DNA of 33,485 nt, from assembly GCA_016204385.1 (NCBI GenBank), contig JACQKW010000013.1:76507-109991 (forward strand), written 5' to 3'. A program made the translations under genes and the position numbers. Below the pieces are notes generated by a model. The model was given only the letters and a program-made list of their open reading frames with translations. It was not told where the DNA came from and ran no database searches. Origin of the DNA: Candidatus Liptonbacteria bacterium (GTDB lineage Bacteria; Patescibacteriota; Minisyncoccia; UBA6257; 2-01-FULL-56-20). This document shows positions 26,093 through 33,346 of the stretch, in pieces (position 1 is the first letter of the stretch; every line of letters begins with the position of its first letter).

Positions 26093-26650
26093 ATGAGGAA
26101 ACTGTGCGTCGCAGTACTCGCCGTGTCGCTGCTGTTCCTGCTCACGGGTCCGTCGATCGGAGCGCCCGCAAAGGCCGCCGGAACGTACGTTCCACCAAAG
26201 GGCGCGACCGTCATGAGCGAGAAGGGCGTGTTCGTCGAGGTGCCCGGCAGTAATGGGTACTGCGTGAACCTCGTGGTTGACACCCCGTCCGGACCTCAGG
26301 TCCTCTCGCTCATGGACAGATTCTCGCGGGCGCGCAATCTGCCCGTCTGGATGTTGAGGAGTAACCTTCGCTCCCAGCTCACGTTCCTCGCGATGCAGAT
26401 CGCCGATCCGGCGACAAGGCAATACGCTACCACTGCGGCGCAGAACGTGATCTTCACGGGCGAACCCCTTCCCGACGACGGACGGCTCTACACGCTCGCG
26501 AGCTGCGAGACAATAGACTGCGACCCCACGGTATGCCCTGGGCTGATCTGCAGCTCGGCCTGCTCGAACTGCCTCAAGGCTTTACCGAGAGGAGGGGGAG
26601 GCACCGGCGGCGGGCCCAACGGCCCCCCCGTCATGAAGGAAGAACCCTAA
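26093..26650 (+). CDS. Hypothetical exported protein with Cys-rich, Gly/Pro-rich C-terminus
   Basis: MRKLCVAVLAVSLLFLLTGPSIGAPA signal peptide; CETIDCDPTVCPGLICSSACSNC; SD AAAGGAGG. Confidence 0.65.
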   Translation: MRKLCVAVLAVSLLFLLTGPSIGAPAKAAGTYVPPKGATVMSEKGVFVEVPGSNGYCVNLVVDTPSGPQVLSLMDRFSRARNLPVWMLRSNLRSQLTFLAMQIADPATRQYATTAAQNVIFTGEPLPDDGRLYTLASCETIDCDPTVCPGLICSSACSNCLKALPRGGGGTGGGPNGPPVMKEEP

Positions 26651-26693
26651 GCCCAACGAAGTACGACGGGCTTACCGCACCGCAACACAACAC

Positions 26694-26727
26694 CCCACCG
26701 GGTCTTTACGACCGGTGGGCTTTTTTT
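26694..26727 (+). terminator. Rho-independent terminator
   Basis: CCCACCGG-TCTTTACGA-CCGGTGGG-C-TTTTTTT. Confidence 0.85.
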
Positions 26728-26787
26728 ACTTCAGCGCCGATTCAAGAATATCTTCTCCGCAAGCCGGTCCGCACCAGGCGTTGGGGT

Positions 26788-27213
26788 TTAGGGCCGTTTC
26801 TCCGCGGGTGTTGCGGGCCCCTTGCGCGCAAGCAACGCGTTCACTTTCTCAACGACGTGATTCAAATCGTCGGTTTTCTCAAGAAAATCGTCCATTCCAA
26901 GCTCCTTCGCAATGGTCGCCTTGTCTCCCGCGACCGCGGGCCACGGTTCCTTGAGGTTTGTGAGGAATGCAACCTTGAGCATTTTTGTCTTCGGGTTTTG
27001 CTTTATCTCGAGCGCAACGTCCGTGCCGGTCTCGTTCGGCATATGAATGTCCATGAGTACGAGGTCGGGAAGGAGTTCTCCCGCTTTCGCGACCGCTTCT
27101 TTGCCATTCCTCGCTACCGCCACTTCAAAACCCGCCGCCTTGAGTTTTGCCGAGAATATCTCCTGAAAATTTTTTTCGTCGTCAACGACAAGAATGAGCG
27201 GTTTTTCCCTCAT
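26788..27213 (-). CDS. Receiver-only response regulator
   Basis: LILVVDDEKNFQEIFSAKL, DLVLMDIHMPNETGTDV, FLTN, FLEKTDD; no output domain. Confidence 0.85.
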   Translation of the reverse strand: MREKPLILVVDDEKNFQEIFSAKLKAAGFEVAVARNGKEAVAKAGELLPDLVLMDIHMPNETGTDVALEIKQNPKTKMLKVAFLTNLKEPWPAVAGDKATIAKELGMDDFLEKTDDLNHVVEKVNALLARKGPATPAEKRP

Positions 27214-27608
27214 GGCACGAGCGAGAGGAAATGCTGAATGTAGCTTGCGGTCGCATTAATATCTTCGCCTTTTTTTAAATATCCGATCGCGCCCACTTCG
27301 CGCGACAAGCGCCGGTTGATATCCTGCACCTCCGCGCGCGGGTCGCCCAATGCCGTAAGAAATAGCACCGGAATATTCTCGGTCGCCGCATTTTCTTTGA
27401 GCTTGATCAGGACCTCGACCCCGTTCATCTCGGGCATGTCCACGTCCATAAGAATAAGGTCGGGCTTCAAATCGCGCGCTTTTTTAATGCTTTCCTTTCC
27501 CCCCGATGCGACTTCAACTATATACCCTATCGCAGAAAGCTTCGCAGAAAAAATCTCCCGAAAATTCGGGTCGTCGTCCACAATTAAAATAAGCGGTGGA
27601 TTTGCCAT
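27210..27608 (-). CDS. Receiver-only response regulator
   Basis: LILIVDDDPNFREIFSAKL, DLILMDVDMPEMNGVEVL, FLTA, YLKKGED; stop overlaps the next start. Confidence 0.87.
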   Translation of the reverse strand: MANPPLILIVDDDPNFREIFSAKLSAIGYIVEVASGGKESIKKARDLKPDLILMDVDMPEMNGVEVLIKLKENAATENIPVLFLTALGDPRAEVQDINRRLSREVGAIGYLKKGEDINATASYIQHFLSLVP

Positions 27609-27652
27609 TGCCTATATGATACTATACCTCACACGAAGGGTCATATTCAACC

Positions 27653-27718
27653 ATGGATAAAGTCATTCTTGAAATCAGAGCGAGGGCAAGCTTCGCTCCA
27701 GATGAATTGAATGGATAA
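27653..27718 (+). other. Leader ORF mimicking the start of prfA ([21 protein letters not shown])
   Basis: 21 codons ending in TAA (27716-27718); overlaps the prfA ATG at 27711 in another frame; first 39 nt match the prfA start at 30/39 positions. Confidence 0.6.
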
Positions 27719-28445
27719 AATCATTATAGAAATTCGAGCTGGGGCGGGCGGCGACGAAGCCGCTATTTTTGCCGGCGATCTCGCGCGAATGTACACGAGA
27801 TATGCGGCGCGGCGAGGATGGAAATTTTCCGTCATCGACACGAACCACACGTCACTCAACGGTTTTAAGTCTTTTGTCGCCGAGGTGCAGGGCGAGGGAA
27901 CGGAGCGCGCGCTTCTGCACGAGTCGGGCGTGCACCGCGTGCAAAGGATACCCAAAACGGAAAAATCCGGCCGCGTGCATACCTCAACGGCGTCGGTCGC
28001 GGTGATTCCCGAAGTCGAAGCAAAGGAAGTGGCGGTGAATGCGGGCGACCTTGAAGTCACGTTCTCCCGCGCGGGCGGCCCCGGCGGGCAGAACGTGAAC
28101 AAGGTGGAGACCGCCGTGCGGATTCTCCACAGGCCCACGGGCATCGTCGTCTCATCGCGAGCCGAGCGTTCACAGCACGCCAACCGCGAGAAAGCAATGG
28201 ATGTTTTGCGCGCGAAACTGCATGAACTCCAACGCCATGCAAGCAGCCAAAACACCGCCGCCACAAGGCGGGAACAGATCGGCACCGGCGACCGTTCAGA
28301 AAAAATACGAACCTACAACTTTCCCGAAGACAGGATCACCGACCACCGCCTCGGAAAAAAATTCCACAATATCGAAAAAGTTTTAGACGGCGATCTTGAC
28401 CAAATGATAATCGCATTTTCGAAAATTCAGCCGAAAACCTCCTAA
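27711..28445 (+). CDS. prfA: Peptide chain release factor 1-like protein lacking N-terminal domain 1
   Basis: [35 protein letters not shown] (PxT), [21 protein letters not shown] (GGQ). 244 aa, beginning at the GAGGDEA block. Confidence 0.88.
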   Translation: MDKIIIEIRAGAGGDEAAIFAGDLARMYTRYAARRGWKFSVIDTNHTSLNGFKSFVAEVQGEGTERALLHESGVHRVQRIPKTEKSGRVHTSTASVAVIPEVEAKEVAVNAGDLEVTFSRAGGPGGQNVNKVETAVRILHRPTGIVVSSRAERSQHANREKAMDVLRAKLHELQRHASSQNTAATRREQIGTGDRSEKIRTYNFPEDRITDHRLGKKFHNIEKVLDGDLDQMIIAFSKIQPKTS

Positions 28446-29062
28446 GCCCGAAGCCGTTTCTCGACTTCGGCAAGTTCATCCGAGATCCCGTCAATTAATT
28501 CATATTGCTTCGCCTCATCCGCGGTGACCCAAGCGTATTCGGTCAAATCTTTTGAAAGTTTCACTTCTCCGCCCTTATAGTTCGCCCAATATGAAAGCGT
28601 GACCACGGGATACCCGTCCGGCCGCACAAATACGAGATCGCAGAGATACTGCGGCCTTTCGATCTCGAGACCCACTTCCTCTTTCACCTCTTTTCGGAGG
28701 ACCCAATCCACCACGTTGTACCACTGGGGGTCGTCACTCCGCTCCTCCTTAGAAACCTCTCGGTTTCTAACACCGCTTCGCGGTTTTCCTACACGGGAGG
28801 AACCTTGTACTTTCCTCCCGACCCCTCCTTCGCCGTAATCGTCGTGATGACGATTACGGAATCCGCGCGGCAGGTGGTTATATTCGTGCATCACCAATTT
28901 CCCGCCTGGCACTGACCAATAATTCGGAAACGCCTTTTCGTGAGGCGCCCGTTTCGCAATCAAAAACTTTGGTTTACCCTGAGCGTTCGTCGAAGGGCCG
29001 TCCTTTACGATAATCGCGGTTGCCACCACAAAGTGAAGACGGGGATCACGTTCCATCGGCAT
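28442..29062 (-). CDS. NUDIX hydrolase with an in-frame insertion between GGK and the REVKEE helix
   Basis: [20 protein letters not shown]...[insert]...[24 protein letters not shown]. Confidence 0.8.
   Translation of the reverse strand: MPMERDPRLHFVVATAIIVKDGPSTNAQGKPKFLIAKRAPHEKAFPNYWSVPGGKLVMHEYNHLPRGFRNRHHDDYGEGGVGRKVQGSSRVGKPRSGVRNREVSKEERSDDPQWYNVVDWVLRKEVKEEVGLEIERPQYLCDLVFVRPDGYPVVTLSYWANYKGGEVKLSKDLTEYAWVTADEAKQYELIDGISDELAEVEKRLRA
28751..28859. repeat. Cluster of four hairpins embedded in the NUDIX CDS
   Basis: AGAAACC/GGTTTCT (28751-28768); ACCGC/GCGGT (28772-28784); GGGAGGAA/TTCCTCCC (28795-28819); CCGTAATCGTC/GACGATTACGG (28833-28859). Confidence 0.85.
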
Positions 29063-29065
29063 CGC

Positions 29066-29662
29066 TCAAAACATCACGTCTTCTTCGGCGCGCTTGTAAC
29101 TGTGAATCTCGTTTCCCACAAACCAATGCGCAAGTTCGTTCGCTGATTCCTCCGGCGATTCCGACGCGTGGACAAGGTTGCGCACCGCACGCTTGTCGGC
29201 ATTTGCAAGCGCAGGAGAATCCACCGAATAATCGCCGCGGATCGTTCCCATGTCCGCGAGATTCGGAAGCGTATTGCCGCAGATCTTCCGCACCATGTCA
29301 ATCGCGTGAATACCCTCAATCACTATCTTGACCACCGGCCCCGACGTCATATACTCGAGTATCCATTCTCTCACCATTGTCCCAATTTCAAAGGCGTCGG
29401 AAGTGCCGAGGGCTTCGCGGGGGTCAATGCCGTATTTTTCATACGTACCGAGGGTCTTCTGGCCAAGGCGCGCGATCCACTCCTTTGACTTCGGATAGTG
29501 GATGTCCATTTCTTCACGCGTCGCTTTGATCATGGTGAGCGCCACCACCTTTAATCCCCGCCGTTCAATGCGATTCACGATCTCGCCCGTAAGACCGCGT
29601 TTCACCGCGTCGGGCTTTACGATAACGACTGTCTTTTCTTCCTTTGGATGAATTTTAGCCAT
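29066..29662 (-). CDS. ndk: Nucleoside-diphosphate kinase (long form)
   Basis: KTVVIVKPDAVKRGLTGEIVNRIERRGLKVVALTMIKAT; MVRKICGNT; RGDYSVDS; NLVHASES. Confidence 0.92.
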   Translation of the reverse strand: MAKIHPKEEKTVVIVKPDAVKRGLTGEIVNRIERRGLKVVALTMIKATREEMDIHYPKSKEWIARLGQKTLGTYEKYGIDPREALGTSDAFEIGTMVREWILEYMTSGPVVKIVIEGIHAIDMVRKICGNTLPNLADMGTIRGDYSVDSPALANADKRAVRNLVHASESPEESANELAHWFVGNEIHSYKRAEEDVMF

Positions 29663-31052
29663 GCTTCTTTTTCGCTTTTTTTATTTCCAATCCAAGCTCG
29701 TCGAGCTGCCCCTTCGACACCTCGGAAGGCGCGTCCATGACGGACGTTCCTCCGCCGGAGGTCATCGGGAATGCCACGACCTCGCGGAGCGATTCTTCTC
29801 CTGTGAGAATCATTATAATGCGGTCGAGGCCGAGTGCAATGCCGCCGTGGGGCGGGGCGCCGTACCGGAACGCCTCGAGCATGTGGCCGAATTGTTTTTG
29901 AATGTCGGCTTTTTTGTGGCCAATGACCTCAAACACCTTCTCGAGCACCTCGGGCTTGCTCACGCGGATGCCTCCCCCGCCGATCTCGTAGCCGTTGCAC
30001 ACTAAATCGTACTGAAGCGAAACGAGTTTTTCCAAATCCTTTCCTTTGAGTAGCTTTTCCTCATCCTCGGGCTTGGGCGCGGTAAAAGGATTATGGGAAT
30101 ACGTAAGCGCGCCGGTTTTCTCGTCGCGGACGAACACGGGGAAATCTTTGACCCACGCAAGCCCGACAACGTCTTTGTCTTTCTGTTCCCGGGGGTCAAA
30201 TTTGTCCGCGCCATAGGTTTTGAGCGCTTCTTCGTAGCTTATCTTAGGGAGCGGCTTTTTGAGAATCCGTTTCCCAAAGCGCTCGAAGATCGAGATTACG
30301 AGTTCCTCTACGGCCTCCATCACATCCTCTTGTTCCACAAAACTCATCTCAATATCAATCTGCGTGTGCTCGAATCCCCTGTCCGCGCGGAGGTCCTCGT
30401 CGCGGAGCGCGCGCGCGATCTGGAAATATCGTTCAAACCCCGCGCACATCAAGAGCTGTTTGTACTGCTGGGGCGACTGCGGGAGCGCATAAAATTTCCC
30501 CGGCTCTAGCCGCGACGGCACGATAAAATCCCGCGACCCCTCGGGAGTGGATTTGGTGAGAAGCGGCGTCTCGATCTCGATAAATCCCCGCTCGCTCAAG
30601 TGTGCGCGCACGAATTGCGTGACGCGGTGGCGGAGTTCAATGTTGTGTTTAAGACGCTTCCGGCGCAGATCGAGGTAGCGATATTTGAGCCGCGATTCTT
30701 CGTTCACATCATATCCATCGCCCGTGACCGGAATGGGAAGCTCACCCGCCTTGCCCAAAATTTCGAGCGAACTTGCCTGTAATTCATATTCTCCCGTGGG
30801 AATCTTGTCATTTACCATCGCAGGCGGCCGTTTCTTTACCACTCCGCGCGCGCGGATCACATATTCGAGACGAAGGTCGGACGCCCCGCTTATGTTCGGC
30901 GAAAACACCACCTGCATCACGCCGCTCCTGTCGCGGAGATCTATAAAAATGATTTTCCCGTGGTCGCGACGCGCATCCACCCACCCCGCAAGTTCGACAG
31001 TATCGCCTTCTTTATGCACCGCGTCCCGCGCAAGCACTCTTCCTGATCGCAT
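29655..31052 (-). CDS. aspS: Aspartyl-tRNA synthetase, bacterial-like but lacking the GAD insertion
   Basis: ELAGWVDARRDHGKIIFIDLRDRSG; FIEIETPLLTKSTPEGSRDF; RYFQIARALRDEDLRADRGFEHTQIDIEMSF; GIALGLDRIIMILTGEESLREVVAFP; 465 aa. Confidence 0.93.
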   Translation of the reverse strand: MRSGRVLARDAVHKEGDTVELAGWVDARRDHGKIIFIDLRDRSGVMQVVFSPNISGASDLRLEYVIRARGVVKKRPPAMVNDKIPTGEYELQASSLEILGKAGELPIPVTGDGYDVNEESRLKYRYLDLRRKRLKHNIELRHRVTQFVRAHLSERGFIEIETPLLTKSTPEGSRDFIVPSRLEPGKFYALPQSPQQYKQLLMCAGFERYFQIARALRDEDLRADRGFEHTQIDIEMSFVEQEDVMEAVEELVISIFERFGKRILKKPLPKISYEEALKTYGADKFDPREQKDKDVVGLAWVKDFPVFVRDEKTGALTYSHNPFTAPKPEDEEKLLKGKDLEKLVSLQYDLVCNGYEIGGGGIRVSKPEVLEKVFEVIGHKKADIQKQFGHMLEAFRYGAPPHGGIALGLDRIIMILTGEESLREVVAFPMTSGGGTSVMDAPSEVSKGQLDELGLEIKKAKKKHG

Positions 31053-31056
31053 ATGC

Positions 31057-31072
31057 TATACTTTGAAGTATA
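31057..31072. promoter_or_regulatory. Overlapping divergent -10 boxes for aspS (-) and the MgtC-like gene (+)
   Basis: TATACTTTGAAGTATA: TATACT on + (31057-31062) and on - (31067-31072). Confidence 0.5.
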
Positions 31073-31077
31073 CGTGA

Positions 31078-31545
31078 ATGCTTGAGTTTTCTCAAATGGT
31101 GTACCAGCTCGTCGTCGCGCTTTTCTTGGGCGCGCTCATGGGGCTCGAACGCGAGATAATCGGAAAAGAAGCGGGAGTCCGAACCAACATGCTCGTTGCG
31201 GGCGGCGCGGCGATCTTTACGATGATCGCGCTTGCGCTCCCCGTTCAACTTGGAGAACTATACGGCAACACCGCGGACATCGCCGCGCGGAACAGCGGAT
31301 TCCTCACTATTATTGCAAACATCGTGGTCGGCATCGGATTTTTGGGCGCGGGCATCATCATCAAGACCCAGGAGCGCGTGCACGGACTCACGACCGCCGC
31401 AACCGTCTGGGCAACCGCCTCGATCGGCGTCCTCGCAGGCATGGGGCAGATCTCGTTCGCATTTGTCTCCACAATTCTCCTCGCCGGACTGCTGTACCTG
31501 CTTCGCGATTTTGACATCGCAAAAATTAAAGATCGCGAGCGATAA
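31078..31545 (+). CDS. MgtC/SapB-family membrane protein
   Basis: ALFLGALMGLEREIIGKEAGVRTNMLVAGGAAIFTMI; GIGFLGAGIIIKTQERVHGLTTAATVWATASIGVLAGMG. Confidence 0.9.
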   Translation: MLEFSQMVYQLVVALFLGALMGLEREIIGKEAGVRTNMLVAGGAAIFTMIALALPVQLGELYGNTADIAARNSGFLTIIANIVVGIGFLGAGIIIKTQERVHGLTTAATVWATASIGVLAGMGQISFAFVSTILLAGLLYLLRDFDIAKIKDRER

Positions 31546-32119
31546 GAAACCTCCGCGGTTTCGCCGCCCATTCGCTCCCCGCGTATGCCACTCCCACTCG
31601 GGGAGTTTTTTTTATTTTCGCGCGCGAAATGCGCACGCCTCGATCTTCTATTATCCAGAGTCCCGTGCGGCGCGAGGCAGGCAATCCATTTAAGCGCTTA
31701 TTGATGTGGAGTCTCTTGGCAAGTCGTCCGGGTCCAGAGATATGTTCGAGGTTCGAAACAAATGAAGCCGCCCGCCTTCGGCGAGGCTCGCCGTTCCTTT
31801 TTATTTTAACAACACTTCTGATAAGAACGGCGGCGGGATATCCGCGCTCGCGCGTCACGATGTTGAGCATCCAGTGCATGCCGTAGGTGAAATACACGTA
31901 CCAATGCCCCGGCGGCCCGAACATGGGCGCGTTCCGTTTTGTCTTGCCGCGCGAGGCGTGCGAGGCGCGGTCGCGGAAACCATCATATGCCTCGACTTCA
32001 GTGATCATATACGCTTGCGTTTTGGAGCGGAAGCGACGCACGAGAAATTTGCCAAGGAGATCTTTGGCAACCACACGCGTCGAACGTTTAAAAAATTGTC
32101 GCGGAAGAATTTTCGACAT
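31526..32119 (-). CDS. 3-methyladenine DNA glycosylase (AAG/MPG family)
   Basis: VVAKDLLGKFLVRR; ITEVEAYDGFRDRASHASRGKTKRNAPMFGPPGHWYVYFTYGMHWMLNIVT; ISGPGRLAKRL. Confidence 0.93.
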   Translation of the reverse strand: MSKILPRQFFKRSTRVVAKDLLGKFLVRRFRSKTQAYMITEVEAYDGFRDRASHASRGKTKRNAPMFGPPGHWYVYFTYGMHWMLNIVTRERGYPAAVLIRSVVKIKRNGEPRRRRAASFVSNLEHISGPGRLAKRLHINKRLNGLPASRRTGLWIIEDRGVRISRAKIKKTPRVGVAYAGSEWAAKPRRFLIARDL

Positions 32120-32152
32120 CGCAAGCATCATACCATAGCGCCATATGATTAT

Positions 32153-32181
32153 TTGACGGTCAGCATATGATGTGATAATTT
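32153..32181 (+). promoter_or_regulatory. Candidate promoter TTGACG-N17-TAATTT
   Basis: Upstream of the SD-bearing ClpP-like gene at 32229. Confidence 0.4.
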
Positions 32182-32228
32182 ACGGCTAGCACAAGGACTG
32201 TACCTTTTACTCAAAGAGGAGGGTGCGA

Positions 32229-32756
32229 ATGCATCAAGTGCCAGCGGAACGAAGCATTGAGCTTGTGGGCGAAATCAATGCCGACGCCGTGAAGGGCATC
32301 ACGGCGAGGTTGCGGGAGCTCGTCGAGAAGGATCGGGAGGGCTGGATCAATTTTTTTATCAGTTCCCCCGGCGGAGACGGCAACCTGGGATTTGCGATCT
32401 GCGATCTTGTCCAATTCTTGAAGCCGAAGCTGCAGACCATCGCACTCGGTAGAGCCGATTCGACTGGAGTTGTAGTTTTCCTTGCGGGAGAATGCAGGGT
32501 GGTCGGCCCCTCGACCACCATGTTTCTCCACGATGTGGGGATCGAGCTCAAAAAGGAAGCGAGATTCACCTTTCTTCAACTCAAAACGCAAGTCCAAAAA
32601 TCCGAAGCAACCCGGCGTCGGTACTGCGATATCATCGCCGAGCGGACTGGCGGGAAGGTGAGCGCCGAGCGGGCACTGGAACTCATGCAAGCCGAAACGA
32701 CCCTCGACGCGGAGGCGGCGGTTGAACTCGGATTCGCCCACGAGATTCTCCGATGA
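32229..32756 (+). CDS. ClpP-like (ClpP/crotonase fold) serine protease-like protein
   Basis: ELVGEINADAVKGITARL; INFFISSPGGDGNLGFAICDLVQFLKP; FLHDVGI; LDAEAAVELGFAHEI; SD AGAGGAGGG. Confidence 0.75.
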   Translation: MHQVPAERSIELVGEINADAVKGITARLRELVEKDREGWINFFISSPGGDGNLGFAICDLVQFLKPKLQTIALGRADSTGVVVFLAGECRVVGPSTTMFLHDVGIELKKEARFTFLQLKTQVQKSEATRRRYCDIIAERTGGKVSAERALELMQAETTLDAEAAVELGFAHEILR

Positions 32757-32763
32757 AGTACCT

Positions 32764-32793
32764 GTGGCCGAACGTGATCGGCCACTTTTTTTT
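32764..32793 (+). terminator. Rho-independent terminator of the ClpP-like gene
   Basis: GTGGCCG-AACGTGAT-CGGCCAC-TTTTTTTT. Confidence 0.88.
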
Positions 32794-32802
32794 CGAAACC
32801 AA

Positions 32803-32824
32803 AGCCCCGCTTTGCAGCGGGGCT
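32803..32824 (-). terminator. Hairpin downstream of rnpB, candidate terminator
   Basis: AGCCCCGC-loop-GCGGGGCT; only a weak T-rich tail on the minus strand. Confidence 0.5.
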
Positions 32825-32831
32825 GGTGGCA

Positions 32832-33155
32832 ACTCATAAGCGGGATTCTGTTCCGCCGGTTGGCGGATGACGATAATTTATCTGGGCCCTTGATTGCTCG
32901 TGGGCTCGAGCGGCACTCTCCGACCTGAGGTCGGAGCACGGCCTTGCACCCGGTAAGGATTTAGCCGTTTCATCTCCGCGTTGTTATCCCTATCGCGGAG
33001 CTGGACCATCTACGTTGGGATTGGGGTCCCTCCGACGCTTTCGGGTCGGAGCGTTTCTGCTCGCACCTCTACGCTTACGCGCGGCAGCCGTTAGCTGCTA
33101 CCTTTGTCCCGCCAATGGCGGAACAGGTGTCCCGACTTTCCTCACCTTATTTTTC
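32832..33155 (-). ncRNA. rnpB: RNase P RNA (bacterial type A-like); ends approximate
   Basis: Minus strand: GAGGAAAGTCGGGACACC near 5' end; GTGCAAGGCC; CAGATAAATTATCGTC; GGAACAGAATCCCGCTTAT at 3' end. Confidence 0.9.
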
Positions 33156-33188
33156 AATAAAGCGTAATCGCCCGAATTGCCAAGCGTA

Positions 33189-33218
33189 ATTATATCTCAA
33201 TTAAATTCCCAAAGTCAA
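33189..33218 (-). promoter_or_regulatory. rnpB promoter TTGACT-N18-TATAAT
   Basis: -35 at 33213-33218, -10 at 33189-33194, about 40 nt upstream of the RNase P RNA core. Confidence 0.8.
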
Positions 33219-33219
33219 G

Positions 33220-33247
33220 ATCGGCTAATTCGCGCGAATTAGCCGAT
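33220..33247. repeat. 28 nt perfect palindrome ATCGGCTAATTCGC|GCGAATTAGCCGAT
   Basis: Arms perfectly complementary; ends one base from the rnpB -35 box. Confidence 0.95.
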
Positions 33248-33288
33248 AGAAAATGGTAACTTTACTTACGCGGCGCCGGTTTTTTCTT

Positions 33289-33330
33289 TTTCCTTATTTT
33301 CTTATTCGCGCGAATAAGAAAATAAGGAAA
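33289..33330. repeat. 42 nt perfect palindrome TTTCCTTATTTTCTTATTCGC|GCGAATAAGAAAATAAGGAAA
   Basis: 21 nt arms perfectly complementary, no loop. Confidence 0.95.
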
Positions 33331-33346
33331 CGCTAACCGTTAGCTA

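Noticed and set aside
27653-27718. Leader ORF as the true N-terminus of RF1 through frameshifting
   Set aside because: It duplicates the same MDK.I.EIRA block rather than adding domain 1, so a frameshift would not yield a sensible longer RF1.
29661-30509. Plus-strand ORFs of 114 and 138 aa
   Set aside because: Antisense shadows of aspS.
12014-32793. Assembly chimera as explanation for SD-bearing cassettes
   Set aside because: The cassettes are interspersed with CPR-like genes at three separate loci without obvious breakpoints; it cannot be excluded without read data but is not the simplest reading.
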